This document shows positions 24,100 through 37,142 of a stretch of 64,000 bases of DNA, one piece after another. The stretch's first letter is position 1, and the number at the start of each line of letters is the position of its first letter. This stretch comes from Bicyclus anynana. Lineage: Eukaryota > Arthropoda > Insecta > Lepidoptera > Nymphalidae. The position numbers were made by a program, and so were the translations under genes. The DNA lies in the NCBI RefSeq assembly GCF_947172395.1, contig NC_069092.1:6617418-6681417 (forward strand). Reading direction: 5' to 3'. Under the pieces are notes generated by a model. It was given only the letters and a program-made list of their open reading frames with translations. It searched no databases and was not told the DNA's origin.

Positions 24100-27039
24100 A
24101 GTTGTCACCGAGGTATTTACTTACAAATACAGAGAATAATTTTGGATTTTGTGTCATTTGCAAGATTATAGCATGATACCACACCATATACGAAATGAGG
24201 AAAAATATATTACATTCAAAATGAAATTAAGGGACTATCTGGTCGATAAGTGCTAGGTACTACGCGGCAAATGACTACATGCATGAAGAAATTGCATTGC
24301 ATTGAAATGTATTAAAGAAAACCAAAAATAAAATCAGTATCACGCACTCGACAACTAAGGCAAACAAACTGGGTATCCTTCCTATATAACTTGCATTATA
24401 TTATAATAAAGTGTAACTAGTATAATAATTACATTGTATACATAATGTAAATTGTATGGTATTGCTTGAATATGAAATAAATAAATAATTGGATATTTAT
24501 ATTAACCTGTTAAATAAGAAAATCCTATTTTGATTAAATTGTAAGTCTTTGACATTTTTATCATTACCACATTACTTAGATAGAAATTGTCCGCTAGACA
24601 CGCCAAATTAGTTCATTTTTCAGCGAGCCTCAATAATTTTTCATAGAGCTATTAATACAATAGAATCACACCTTAGTAAAAGTGGTAAAAGATAGGTAGG
24701 TACATTAAACTATAAATAACTATACATTATAGATCCATCCGTATAATAACATTGGTAACTTCTAACTACACGTCCAGAGAATTGCCTGCGTTGTGTAATT
24801 ATGTCCGAAGTTACCGCCTGCAATTACCTCAGTAATAGCTCAGCAGGTTAATGAAGTCGAAGGCTTGAAGCACTACTGAAGGACCTCACGATACTTCCAA
24901 GAAACAAACTTACGAGTATTTAGAGCATTAGCTAGGTTCATAGGTAGATATGGATAAGTCTAAGTTGTAAGTTGTCTTATAGGCACTCGCACGATAGAGA
25001 ACAGCTGGCCTATTCACTATTTGATCTTTAATATGAATCAAATCTAAAACCTCAAATCAATTGACAAAATAGGTATCTGATATCCACCAGTAAGCACCGA
25101 ATGACAATTTTACATTGAATCTCAATTTCTTATATGTCAACCAGCATACGTCAATGATAGTGAATAAACCTGCAGGTGGGTTGGGTACCTATACTATACT
25201 ATAGCCTTTCTTGATGGGTACTTACTGTTTACCAACAAAGAAATTAGAAATGAAGGTAGAAATAGCATGTCATTTCATAACTTTTTTATTTTAAATTATA
25301 CATGGTTTGTTTATAAAATGTTATATAAAATATATTAACCATATCTAAGCTTATTGATAAAATTTATGTTAATTATTTTTATTATTAGGGGCAGGGTCAG
25401 AAGTGGCAGGAGAGAGATTTTTTGTTTAAGGGCCAATAAAACATTATTCAGTAAATTTTTGTTTTATTTTATATTTATAATTATTATACACAAACAATGA
25501 AAAAAAAATTGGCATGTTTCCAAATAAACAAGAAAAATTTAATGAATTCAATACCAAAGTAGCAAATTATGCTTCGCCGTCCAATTAAAACCTCCGTTTT
25601 AAAAGTGTCGGAGCCGAAGTCGGAACCGAGGGTGTAATAATAAGCGAAAGTTTCGACTTCATGGAGCCGGAGTCGAACCTCCGTAACATTCCTGGTGCAG
25701 ACATATTATCTTTTTTTTTTATTCTATACAAGCCCTTATAGCCCTTGACTACAATCTCACCTGATGGTAAGTGATGATGCAATCTAAGATGAAATCAGGC
25801 TAACTTGTTAGGAGTAGGGTGAAAATCCACATCCCTTTCGGTTTCTACACGACATCGTACCGGAACGCTAATCGCTTGGCGGTACGTCTTTGTCGGTTAG
25901 GGTGGTAACTATCCACGGCCGAAGCCTCCTACCAGCCAGACCTGGACCAATTAACAAAATCTCAATCGGCCCAGCTGGGGATCGAACCCAGGACCTCCGT
26001 TTTGTAAATCCACCGCGCATACCACTGTGTCACGGAGGCCGTAAAATCTACACTAAGTATCTAAGATATACATCCATAGATAGGTAGGTACTCTTACATG
26101 TTTCCCCACTCAAAGTATCCCTAATTCATTAGCGTAAAGTAAACTTGCGAGGTGGTCAAGGGAGGAAGGTACGCTCCCTTCAATGTTAAATCACGTCAAC
26201 AACTACATAATTTATCTAGAGCCCTAGAGGGTTGCCCGAAACTCGTAGAGTTAATTCCATTGTCTGAAGCTCTCTACTCGTATAGCTTTCTATAATATTA
26301 CTGTAGTAAGTACGTACGTACCTACAATTAGTTATTAAGCAAAGGTAGGTAGTAGGTAGGTAGTTGAATTAGACACCCATTAGGGTACCTAGGTAGGTAG
26401 GTACAACCAAATGCATCATACCTACGTAAGTACTAATAATAATAAATAAATTCATTAAATTAAAGTTGTACCTAATTCTGAAATCTGTTCCCATTTTTTT
26501 ACAATCCTTGATTTCCTATCTATGACCACTTCCTATATATATCATACATTTCATACTTTTAATACAGCCTAGGCATAACAAACCATTAAGAAATTATTAG
26601 GTAGGTACATATAGGTACTGACATTGATAGCTATGAGTAAAATGTATCATCTAATCCTATCGAAGAAAATATATAAAGGTGCAATAAACTGTCGATACTT
26701 TAAGTAAGTAGGTAGGTAAGTACATAATATGCCATGCCATGGCATACATAATATACATTTTACTAAAAACGTGCTAAAACTACAATATTACAATACTAAT
26801 ATACCTACCTGTCTATAGATACTATACCTACCTATCAAAGCCTATGAAAGGTGATACACCTACCTACACCAGATTCGCAGGGGACACTAGCGCCGGTCAT
26901 ACTTATATCCTAGGTAACCTAATTAACTATAATAATAGAAGCCTAAATAATAATATAAACATAATGTAAACAGGAATTGATATCAATAAATGTAATCAAA
27001 TACCTTTAAATACCAGAAAGCTTCTTTTCCAAAAATTAT
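24100..27039. other. No gene seen outside SINE A
   Basis: AT-rich, with dense TAGGTAGGTA/TACCTACC runs between 26310 and 26880. A retroelement-like end (GAATATGAAATAAATAAATA) sits at about 24467. Confidence 0.45.
25711..26042 (-). mobile_element. SINE A, near full length with tRNA-like head
   Basis: On the minus strand the copy starts GGCCTCCGTGACACAGTGGT (A-box-like) and has GGTTCGATCCCC (B box). It continues through the SINE body to AACTTGT-type and A-rich tail sequence. Internal RNA polymerase III promoter boxes mark it as tRNA-derived. Confidence 0.9.
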
Positions 27040-27860
27040 CTAACGCCATCTAAATTAAATTTGTTGAACTTTTTAGCTGATCATAACTAAAGCTCAAATG
27101 TATTAAGGCAGCTTTTTAACTTTTACTACCGCCATCTATGCACAATATAGTAAACTACTTCACAAAATTAGAGCTTTGAAAGCTTGTCCGTTCAATAAGA
27201 ACCCACCCTTCTCATTTTGTAAACTTTTTAACATCTGCGTGAGGATGATATTTAGGGTTTTCAGGCCATATTATTATAATAGACAGAATATCTCTTAATT
27301 AATGGATAAGACGCAAATGGTAGAATGGTATCTACCATTTGCATTTTAGTAAGCAGATTCGATTCGTAAAAAGAAAACAAGGAGACATTTTTTTAAACAT
27401 TTAAGCTTTAATATTGCTTCCGCCATCTATGAATAGTATAGTAAACTACTTACTCAATGTAGAAAGAACGGCGTGTTTGGAACCCTCGTATCTTTAATTT
27501 TAAGTTTTCGACTTTAATTATCACCATTGCCTCTCGTAACATAATCTGACGTTGCAAATTGCTAAAAACTAAGTCTTATTGAATTTGATTTTGCTTTGAC
27601 TAAGAAAGCTTCCCCATTCATAATCAAAACTTTAACATGATTTATAGCTCTACTCATAAACCTTGAACAGTTGACAAATTTAGTTCATATTACTAGGTAA
27701 GTAGTAGAGCAAACTATATATTACAGAGATCACTATATTAGAATTAGAAAAGAAAGCTAGTTTAACAAGAGAACACAAATTTAAAACATTATTATAAATA
27801 TTACCTACAAACGCCATCTTTGTATAAAACAGTGAACTATTTGATCAATGTAAAGCTTTG
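27040..27860. repeat. Four dispersed CGCCATCT repeats
   Basis: ACGCCATCTAAA (27043), CCGCCATCTATGCACAATAT (27128), CCGCCATCTATGAATAGTAT (27420) and ACGCCATCTTTGTATAAAAC (27810). The last three are followed by a CAGTGAACTATTT/TAGTAAACTACTT block and related downstream text. They look like diverged copies of one unit. Confidence 0.6.
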
Positions 27861-27978
27861 AAAACTAAAGCTTGTTCATTCGTAACAAAGATTACAATGT
27901 ATTTGATTCGTAATACGAACCCGTACCCGTCCATGAGACACGTCAGTTGGCACTTCTGCAGTTGGCAGGTAAATCCCA

Positions 27979-28229
27979 CTCTACACTCGCGCCGCGAATA
28001 CCATGAACTGTGAGTGTAGAGACGTTCGCGACATAATAATTATCTTCAAAATCTTTCGTGAATGCGTTACCATATATTATATTGCTGTAGTCCATTTTCG
28101 TTGGAGTGTGCGAAGCAAACCTGGAATACTTACCTGGAATAATGTTGAGGGACACGTTTACGTGTAGAGCACCAACACGCCGCGTTCGCATCGTGATTTC
28201 ACGGCGTGAATCGCGGCGCAAGTGTAGAG
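27979..28229. mobile_element. MITE with 21-bp terminal inverted repeats
   Basis: CTCTACACTCGCGCCGCGAA at the left and its near-complement GCGGCGCAAGTGTAGAG at the right (2 mismatches in 21). Related GTGTAGAG motifs occur inside. A 119-codon open frame on the minus strand across it has no coding features. Confidence 0.75.
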
Positions 28230-29195
28230 AGGGCATTAATCTGTAAGGGCAATACAGCTCACAGCTTGCAAGTAATATTACTAAGGTAGATAGTTTATGC
28301 AATTTATGTACCTACCTGCCTGCTTGCGTATATGAAGGTCACTTTTTGGGGGCAAAATGGAAGACACGATTTTTTTTGAACTTGACACATTAAATGAAAT
28401 AGCTTGTTAAGAGTTTCTTATCTTAAATATGCTTTTTTTGTAATTTTGAAACAAATCGTTTCCAAGTTATTCAAAAAAATAGACCACTCCCCTACCTTTT
28501 TCTCCGAAATTCTAAAATGTTTTCTGTGCTCTAAGCCTAAAATTTTGAAAAAATATAGAAGTTAGCTATCTACTTGAAGATTTCCGGAAAATTTCAAAAC
28601 TCTGAAATTTTTGGATATGAATGTCACTTTTGGAGTGCAAGATGGAAAACACAAAAAAAATCTAACTTTAGATTTTTTTATCTCATGATTAAAATTTAGG
28701 TATAGCGATCATCCAGAATCACAAAGTGAAAGCCATGTTAAGGACGAATGTTTGATTCTTAAAAAAAACTCAATTTTAAATCGAAGAATCGAATTGCTAT
28801 GAAGGTAGGTACATAGGTAATTAGCAAACTATATAAAAAATATTTTATGCCTTAATATTTTTACAATCTATCCAAAGAGTCACCTACTTTATTATTTTTT
28901 TTTTTGTTCTCTTTTAAAGAGCTCAGTCAATAAAGTGACTATGTAGCTCTCATAATGCTACTTAAGCTAAAACATTCATTAACTAAAACTATCTTAAGAC
29001 TAATTAATATTACCTACGTTTAATTACGTCCAAATTATCTTTTACTATTTTGTACAAAAATCTTGCGTTAATGCTGGCGGGGCATCCTAAAACAACATTT
29101 ATCACAGCAAACTCTTTAAACTGTACTTCTACTTAGACTTTCAAATTACAATCGGTAGTAAAAAGACAATAGGTACCTACTTATCATAGTATAGT

Positions 29196-30301
29196 CACAG
29201 TAGATATATTACAAGCAGTAGTTGGACTTCATACTAAAGGTCGAAACGCGAGCTATACCTACGCAGCTCGTACGTAGGGTGATCGTGGGGTGAAGACCGT
29301 TGCGACTGTGCCGCGGTGACGAACGCAGTGTATTGGATTTTTTAATTATGACGACTAGGAAAAAAGTTATTATTTTTATAAAGTTTATTAATATTTTGTA
29401 TTCTAAAGGCATAATTTAATAAATATATATATAAATAAATGCTTAAATGATAAAATTGTGTAAATAGGTAAATGACGTAAACGTTAATATAATATTATTA
29501 AATAATTATTTATTAACTTCTTCATTTAGGTTGTTTTCTTTGATTATTATGTAATACATACATTTAAATCTTATGACATGTATGTTTTGTATACCAGTAT
29601 TTTAAGGTAATAAAGAAGTTACGTAAAGAAGTTGTTTGAATTTAACAACATTATTGTGTTGCTCATACTTTAATGTATTTGAATAAATAAAGTAAAGAGC
29701 CAGCTGATATCAATATACCTATCCAGATTTTTTTATTAAACTACTAGCGAACCCGGTCAATCTCAATTTGTTTTTTGTAGTTCCTTCCCTACATGCCAAG
29801 TCAGGGTCAATTTTTTATCGTCTATTCTATAGTGTGGGGGTATCGTTATCGGTATTTTTGTACATTACATAAGGGGTTAAAGTGCTAACATAATCTACGG
29901 AACCCTACACTGCGCGTGGCCCGACACGCACTTGACCGATTTTTTATTATTTGGTCACCTAGTGTGGTGGTAATAGATAGATGGCATCACCAAAATAAAT
30001 ATATGAAGGTCCTTCAAGATCATTGATTAGTATCAGCCTTATTTAAATCTACCAATCAAAAAACAACACGCCTTTTATTGATCACTTCCTATTTTACTAC
30101 AATTTACAAAGTATTTTATTTGTTTATTTAAAAAAAAGTATATTTACAATCACATAACTAAATGGAAACACAAAGTTGGCAAATGTAATTAAAATGCTGG
30201 AGACAGGCAGCCCTATCACATGTTTACGGAGCGCGCGGCTGTAGGTATTTATTTCAAAAATATGGCCGAGTTATTATACTGCTTGTAATATATCTACTGT
30301 G
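29196..30301. mobile_element. TIR DNA transposon, 25-bp perfect inverted repeats, 7-bp target duplication
   Basis: 1,106 bp beginning CACAGTAGATATATTACAAG and ending with the exact reverse complement. It is flanked by GTATAGT at 29189-29195 and 30302-30308. A paralogous copy of the flanking DNA at 30411-30590 carries a single GTATAGT with no insertion, which confirms the borders. No transposase frame is visible. A 7-bp duplication does not fit a common superfamily well, so it is left unclassified. Confidence 0.9.
29745..29945 (-). mobile_element. Related copy of the TTCCGTAG repeat
   Basis: CTACGGAACCCTACACTGCG and GTGGCCCGACACGCACTTG match the left end of the repeat at 22045 in reverse. It is nested inside the TIR element at 29196-30301. 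Confidence 0.65.
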
Positions 30302-30590
30302 GTATAGTGTATTCTGTGGTAGGTAACTTCAAAATAGAAATATCATTATCACTTTACTCTGTCATTATTGTAAAGAACTTTTCATGAACTTACCAATGTA
30401 CCTACTACTGTACTTCTACTTCTACTAAGACTTACAAATTACAATCTGTACTAAAAAGACAAGGTACCTACTTACCAAAGTATAGTGTATACTGTGGTAT
30501 AGGTAACTTCAAAATAGAAATATCATTATCACTTTACTCTGCCATTATTGTGAAGAACTTTTCATGAACTTATCAATGTACCTACTAGTA
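30302..30590 (+). repeat. Tandem duplication with empty insertion site
   Basis: 30302-30410 and 30480-30588 are near-identical (GGTAACTTCAAAATAGAAAT...). 30411-30485 also matches 29115-29195, the left flank of the TIR element. The unit is about 178 bp. The first copy holds the transposon and the second is the empty site. Confidence 0.88.
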
Positions 30591-33334
30591 CCACAGTATA
30601 CAAACAATATCTTATTAGTAGTCGTAGTCTATTATCTATAAATTTAAACAACTTGTAAAATTGTACATATCTACTAGGTATGCAGTTATACCTATAGGCA
30701 ATATGTACCTACTACTTAAAATACTCCACTATAAAACTGTCCTAACTGCAATTTATAGTTATCATAAATCCTCCGAGTTTAAATGCAGTGATTATCACGA
30801 GCATTGTTGTTAAATGCATTCATTGATTTTATTACTAAATGGGATAACCCAAAATGGGTAAACAAGGAAAAAGGCAGGGCTGGACTCGAGAATGCACTTA
30901 AATAGGTGTCACATTATTTAATTGTCTACCTTTATATCTAAGCCATAGGTCATTGCAGAATGATCACAATGTTATGGTAGGCCATAGATAGTCCCATATC
31001 TCTATTAATAGGTACATGGTATGTAGTTACGGGCCTATGTTTGATATTTTAAAAATAACATTAATAGCAAAATATTCTCTTCTACTAGATACTTTCTGAT
31101 GATGAAGTTATTTACTTAATTGTACTTGAATAAAAAAAAAACCTTAAAAGTATGGCAGAAGCTGCGTTCAAACGATAGCTGGTATTATTATGCTACTAGT
31201 ATAGTACTTATTATAAATGCGTAAGTTTTTTTGCTCGTTCTTTCTCGATTTAACCGATCATCAGCAAACAGTAAACAAGTAAGTACCTACCTAAGTAATT
31301 TTAAGTAAGTACATTAATTGTTAGGAATAAGTAGGCACGTACATAGTAAAAAGAACATGAGGTAGGTACTTTTCATCCAAGAAAAGTATGTTCCATTGTT
31401 CCCACGCCAGAATAATTAAAAAGAAAAAAAGATCTACGAATAAGTATAAGTACACACTGTTAAAGCCGATTGCAAAAACTAGTAAACAAAATGAAATACT
31501 TACGAGTTCTTAATTAGATATAAAAATAAGTTAATGCGGCCCTGGCCTTAAAATTCTTACAAACTATGCACCTTGATTGAAGGATTTACTGCACATTTGT
31601 GACTTTTAGAAGCCTCACAAAGGGTTAAAGCCCGGCTGGCCTAACAAAGGAATTATATTCAGTTAAACTTTAGACACGGTGTCGCAATGTGATGGATTTA
31701 GCGACATTTATAAAAGTTCATCATGAAGGTTTATTTTTACCTAATCGTGTTCCAAAGGACTTTTCAGTGGGTTTTACTTTTGGATCGCTGTGTGACTAAA
31801 GGTATGTTATCATAGTATATACCTATAGCAAGGATAAAGAAAGCAGTTTTCATCTTTTTTATGGAATTAGGTACCTTCGTGCTCCGTTTATCAATACCTA
31901 CCTATACCTTCTACCTAAGTTATATTTAGGTTTCAAAAATAATTAAACTACCCACTCTAATCTGAAATCAAAAGCATTGTCGTATCGCAAACAGATAATG
32001 TGTGCGTTCATATAGGTAGGTAATGAATGAATGAATTTAATTATTCTGCAACTACCTATAAGAATTACACATTGATTTACATAAAATTTTAACATGTACC
32101 TAATTAAAAATACCGTAGACAAATTTAAGGCTTAATTTAAGGCTTAATTTAAAAGGCCGTAATTTAAGGCTTTCTGATAATGTTCTCTGCTTTCAAAATT
32201 ATTATCGCAGTAGGTAAACAAGTTATTCAAAACACCAAACTTACCTAATCCTTACACATTTCTCCTTTTTCAACCTTTACTCCGCCATATGACTTTTCTT
32301 TATTTTGACCAATAATATCCTGCTTTAGCTTACAATATTCACCAATAGCATTGAACTATCTATCAAACTGTCACTTTGATGTAATAAAGGGACGGCGGCC
32401 ATTTTGAAAATGTGCTCAAAAGCACATGCGCGCTCTTACGTTACAAAAGAAAGCTTTCGGCTGGCGAATCAGAGGGGTTCTTTTACCAACGCCATTGCTA
32501 TAGAGGCGGGGACTTACGTGAAGTTTGGATCGATAAAGCTTTCTTGTTGTGTGATAGAGCTATATAATCGTATCATTAGAATGAAAGTGACCTAACTTAA
32601 AAAAAAAAAAATATTTTTTTAAAGTTAGGTTTCAAGTACCAGGTACTAAGGTTTAAAGAAACCAGCAGTATTAAACAGCTTGAAGTACAAGATACATTTC
32701 AATCTATATCCTACTTCCATTGGAAACGGCTGGATTTTTATTGATTCTTAATTTACAAATTGGTTTACTTAATATTATAAAGAGGTAAATTTGGTGCTAT
32801 TGTTAAAATATCTGGATCTATAGAACCATTTTTGAAAATTCCTTTACCTACTACTAGAAAGGCACGTTATTTGTAAGTGGTAAACGCTATATTTTATCCT
32901 CGTATTCCCAAGTAACGGGAACTACGCGGGTGAAAGCTCGTGGCGTCGGCTAGTTATGATTATAAAAATGTATTACAATATATTTTTTAAATAACTTAAG
33001 TTATAAAGTAGTCTCAAATTAGATCACTAGGCTAATTTAGGGATTAATCTTATAACTGTTCTTATTTTTGTTACTAGTAACGCAGGCTCTTTTTTACCAC
33101 ATGATTTAGAAAAAGCTTTTTCACGTCAGTTTATAGCAAAATCGCAAATTCAACGAATTTTGAGATAGGTCACTTTTATCTTGGAGCACGATATTAGGCA
33201 CAAAACCAACAGTTGAGCTCCCTGTGTAGTTGTATCAATCGTTGTGTTATAATTTGGACCTAATGGTTGTGGGCCCTGGTCTAGGGTCTAGGTATTATAG
33301 TCTAGTAGGAACTGTTAAAGTGTACCTACTAAGA
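30591..33334. other. No gene seen; island at 31530-31810
   Basis: 31530-31810 is GC-balanced and repeat-free. 32380-32600 (GGGACGGCGGCCATTTTGAA ... 63-codon frame) looks like part of a dispersed repeat. Confidence 0.4.
32120..32172. repeat. Short tandem repeat
   Basis: TTTAAGGCTTAA repeated three to four times with one interrupted unit. Confidence 0.8.
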
Positions 33335-33550
33335 ACCGTGATAGCCCAGTAGATATGACCTCTGCCTCCGATTCCGGAGGGTGTAGATTCGAAACCGGTC
33401 AGGGGCATGCACGTCCAACTTTTCAGTTATGCGCATTTTAAGAAATTAAATATCGTGTCTCAAACGGTGAAGGAAAAACATCGTAATAAAACCTGCATAT
33501 AAAAAATTTCTTTATTCTCTAGGTGTGTGAAGTCTGCCATTCCTCATATG
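33335..33550 (+). mobile_element. SINE B copy
   Basis: CCGTGATAGCCCAGTAGATA (A-box-like), GTAGATTCGAAACCGG (B-box-like), GGGGCATGCACGTCCAACTT body, CAAACGGTGAAGGAAAAACA. Confidence 0.85.
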
Positions 33551-33892
33551 ATGATGACGATGATGGAACTGTATTTCAGGAGAAAACTCTGACTCTGTGG
33601 TAGTTAATCGAATCGTTTAAATAGGCTGATAATGTTGACAACAGGGCCAGGCTTCCTTCTGTAGGTAGTGGCGTGCACTTCATATATGCATTAAATTACT
33701 GCATCTACCCTACTATATGTTTTTCTTTAAGCTATACCTATTAAAAATGTAATTTTTCCAGTTTGTCAAAGAGCACTACAGTTTACGTAACAGTGATTTT
33801 TCAATTCTACTTAAACTTCTACATTATGGTTATTCAACAGAAATGATGTACCTATTATTAATGGTAATTTTCCCAATCGGTAACTTCATGCA

Positions 33893-34003
33893 TGCAATCT
33901 AAGATGGAAGTGGGCTAACTTGTTAGGAAGAGGATGAAAATTCACATCCCTTTGTCGGTAGGGTAGTAACTAGCCGCGGCCGAAGCCTCCCACCAGCCAA
34001 AAC
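33893..34003 (-). mobile_element. SINE A fragment with internal deletion
   Basis: GCAATCTAAGATGGAAGTGG ... then a jump straight to TTTGTCGGTAGGGTAGTAAC ... GGCCGAAGCC; the CTACACGACATCG part is deleted. Confidence 0.8.
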
Positions 34004-34414
34004 TTGCTACTGCTAGGGATTTTTTCAAGTTGCAATTATGTAGGTAAGCCTAGTGAACATTCTATGTATCGACTGGTAGATTACAGTCAAAATGATTTGT
34101 ATTTGAAGCTGTCTAAGAGAATTGCAGTTTACTTGAAGGCCATTCGAATGCGGTTTGTGAGCTAAGTGCGAAGTGCTAACGCGAAGATCTTCTTCTTCGA
34201 CGAAGATGATGTACCTACAGTTATATCTAGTTCTTGCTTTTGTTGTTTTGTTTTTTTGTTGTCTGTTGTTATCTCACCTTCTTGCTGTAAAGGTCATTTT
34301 TGAACAGTTTACCCATGTTAAAACGGCAAGACTTGTTAATTTTGTGTACCTACTTTAACGGTGAGATGTCTTGTGAAGGCAGGTTGCAGAAAAGAGCGGT
34401 AGGTAGGTAAAATC

Positions 34415-34475
34415 AAAATCAATAATCATTTATTTTAAGTAGGCTCAGTTTACAAGCACTTTTGACACGTCAGTT
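34415..34475 (-). mobile_element. Second copy of the GTAGGCTCAG retroelement end
   Basis: CAATAATCATTTATTTTAAG then TAGGCTCAGTTTACAAGCAC; see 10970-11040. Confidence 0.6.
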
Positions 34476-34515
34476 TACTATTTGTAAAGATTCTACCACC
34501 GGTTCGGAAGGCAGT

Positions 34516-34558
34516 ACCTAGGTACGTTCAGGCAGGTACGATCAGGCAGGTACGATCT
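34516..34558. repeat. Short tandem repeat
   Basis: TAGGTACGTTCAGGCAGGTA then ACGATCAGGCAGGTACGATC. Confidence 0.7.
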
Positions 34559-34569
34559 TTATCCTGTTG

Positions 34570-34795
34570 AATTAATTATAAATGCGAAAGTTTTATAAAT
34601 GCGAAAGTTTGTAAGCATTACTCTTTCACGCAAAATACTGAATAACTAGATGTGGCATAAATTTGGAATGAAGATAAATTATACCCTAGATTAACTTACT
34701 ACTTACTTAGGCCATTTTTCCCGGAAAAACCGATGGTTTCCGCGGGATTTGTAAAAAACTGTGTTTCACGCGGACGAAGTCGCGGGCGTCCCGAA
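34570..34795 (+). mobile_element. GAAGTCGC repeat copy
   Basis: AATTATAAATGCGAAAGTTT ... CCGGAAAAACCGATGGTTTC ... GCGGACGAAGTCGCGGGCG. Confidence 0.7.
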
Positions 34796-36703
34796 AGTGA
34801 GTTTGTTTGTTATGCTTTCATGCGGATAAATTACTATTTATTGGTTTTAATAATAATTCTTTTACCAGTGAAAAGCCGTGCTTTACGCCGAACACTTACC
34901 TACATAGTTTATAAGTTCACAGCAATAAGTAGGTACCTATTATATTTTGAACATAGCCTTTCAATTATTTAGCTCTCTGTTACAAGTAAATACAAGAAGA
35001 GAAAAGAAAAGAAGCTATTTGAAGCAGATAAAGTTGCAAGCAGCAGTTTGCATAGGTAAATTAAAATGAAAAAACGAGAGAACCAATGGTAGAGTCACTA
35101 AAGACAGATCATACCTACTTTACGTTTTATATGATGATCATACGTGGCTGATATTTTAGCCTAAGCGAATTTTGATGTTTTTTTAGTTTTAGAGTTTTTC
35201 CATCTGCAAGAAGCGTTGTGTTGCGGGGAAGCACTCTTAGCATTTTCATTTATATGGTCCTAGTAATATTGATGGTTGTAGTAAGGTCGAAAGTTCCAAC
35301 TCGGGTTCTCCCTAGCAAACGCTCAGGGAACTCGCTCGGGGTAACTGTTTTGGGGTCGATCTCACCCTTCGTTGATGTCAGCGCCGCCTGCAAGATGGTA
35401 TCCAACGACTAATAATAATGATTCTCTTCTCTTTAATATATTTCAGCCTTTCTCTATGTAGGAGGAAATAAATCAAGATATAGTTTCCGGATCGGAATTC
35501 TGCAGGTTGACTTTCAAGTCTTTCATCTTAGCTTTCAAGTCAGCATGGAACAGCGCAGAATTTATCCTGCTAATGTTTGAAATGTTTTCTTTGGTTTTTA
35601 TTTTCTCTTTTCCTCTTTCCTCTCTTCTCACATTTCAGAGCTCAAATAACTGCCACTGGTTTTTCACTCGACAACATACGCTATTTGCTCCTTGTGCTAC
35701 CCATCTCAAGTCGATACAGGCAGAGCATTGGAAAATTGATCAAGCACCGCCGCACACTCTTCCTCTTCCAATTTCTATATTTTTTAACAAAATATATAGG
35801 TAATATACATAATATGCATTTCAAATTCCCGTGGAAATTAATAACAAAAACATACCGGTCAACTTGAAAACCTCCTTGAAGTCTTTGAACCTTTTTGAAG
35901 TCGGTTAAAAATAACAATGGCTTGTGAACCCAGCCTACTCTTACATAAACATTTCTTTCTATATCTTTCGAGAAAATATATAAAACCACTTGTACCTACT
36001 ACCTACACATGTTTTCTGCGGCCTGTAGGTATACTTACTTTGAGATTGAGCATGTCTGCGTTATCCCTTTATTACAAAGTCACTAAGGATGTTACGGTAA
36101 GGAAATTACGGTATCCCTTTATTATAAAGTCATTAAGGATGCCATGTCTAGTCTGGAAATCGGTAGACTGACATAATACATCTAAATCTAAGCCCAGCTA
36201 CAAGAAGCCATTTTCTTTAACCTAGTTCACTGCAGTACGTAAGCAGTACGCAGTTAGCTTTTATGTACTTACAAGGAAATATGTTTGTACCCCCAGTTTT
36301 ATACAGCACATAAATAATTGCCCCAGACGGCAACGGACAGGACACGTACGCAGTAAATATAAAAAAGCCATACGACCACCGTGATAAAAAGTGTAGCTAC
36401 GCTCATAAAACAGTGTCGGCAGAAGCCTTATCCAATTTCCGAGAAAGAAAATACCTAACGTGGTCATTTTATTAAACCCCGACGTAAAAATGTGGGGTGT
36501 TCTGAGTTAGACTTTTCTGTCTGTGTTGTGTAGATATGTGTTACCGTTAAATTGTAAAATACGTTAGTTTATAATCTCACTCGTGATATTATAATCTGCC
36601 GTCATATTGTGAACTAAAAATACTGATTACAATTTAACATGTTATTTTTCGGTATATTATAATCTATAGGTACTATAAACAAACATTTTTTTGTTGATAA
36701 ACA
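34796..36703. other. No gene seen
   Basis: Overlapping open frames of about 100 codons at 35507-35989 on both strands arise from low-stop, T-rich sequence and show no domain. GAAGTCGGTTAAAA near 35900 recurs at 38216, so part of it is repetitive. Confidence 0.5.
36059..36142. repeat. Direct duplication of about 30 bp
   Basis: TATCCCTTTATTACAAAGTC ACTAAGGATG is followed about 50 bp later by a near-identical copy. Confidence 0.85.
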
Positions 36704-37050
36704 GTTAGGAGTATCTTTGCGTGATCGAATCAGAAATGAGGAGATCCGCAGAAGAACTTAAGTCACCGACATAGCTCAACGAGTTGCGTAGCTGATGTGG
36801 CAATGGGCGTGGCATACAATTCCAAGAGCCGATGGACGTTGGGGTCCCAAAGTGCTGAAAAGGCGACTCCGCACTAGAAAGCGCAGTGTTGGTCGACCCC
36901 CCACCAGGTGGACTGACAACATCAAGCGAGTCGCAGGGATTCCCTGGATGCTCAGGTGCTCCCAGGTGGCTCAGTATCGTGATGTTTGGAAGTCCCTAAA
37001 AAAGGCCTATGTCCTGCAGTGGACGTCCATCGGCTGATATGATGATGATA
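36704..37050 (+). mobile_element. 5'-truncated RTE copy (3' end only)
   Basis: Begins in the region encoding the [16 protein letters not shown] block of the full-length element and runs to its C-terminus and ATGATGATGATA tail. In-frame stops (for example after RRT) and substitutions such as HTIPRADGRW show decay. Typical dead-on-arrival LINE copy. Confidence 0.9.
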
Positions 37051-37142
37051 TCTAGTGATGATGAAACAGTAGGTACACATTGAGTAGGGTATAGTTAGGC
37101 GTTTATCTATCTAGGTTTTCATACTATATACGATAAGTAATC

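Noticed and set aside
25978..26042. Possible tRNA gene on the minus strand
   Set aside because: Head of a SINE A copy; identical boxes recur in other copies with the same body.
27943..28302. 119-codon open frame, minus strand
   Set aside because: It spans a MITE with 21-bp inverted repeats at 27979-28229. The translation is low in conserved features and explained by the element's stop-poor GC-rich ends.
35507..35989. Overlapping frames of about 100 codons on both strands
   Set aside because: Phe/Leu/Ser-rich translations from T-rich DNA, no domain, no splice context, and part of the sequence (GAAGTCGGTTAAAA) is repetitive.
36795..37037. 80-codon frame resembling a protein C-terminus
   Set aside because: It is the C-terminal relic of a truncated RTE copy, not a host gene.
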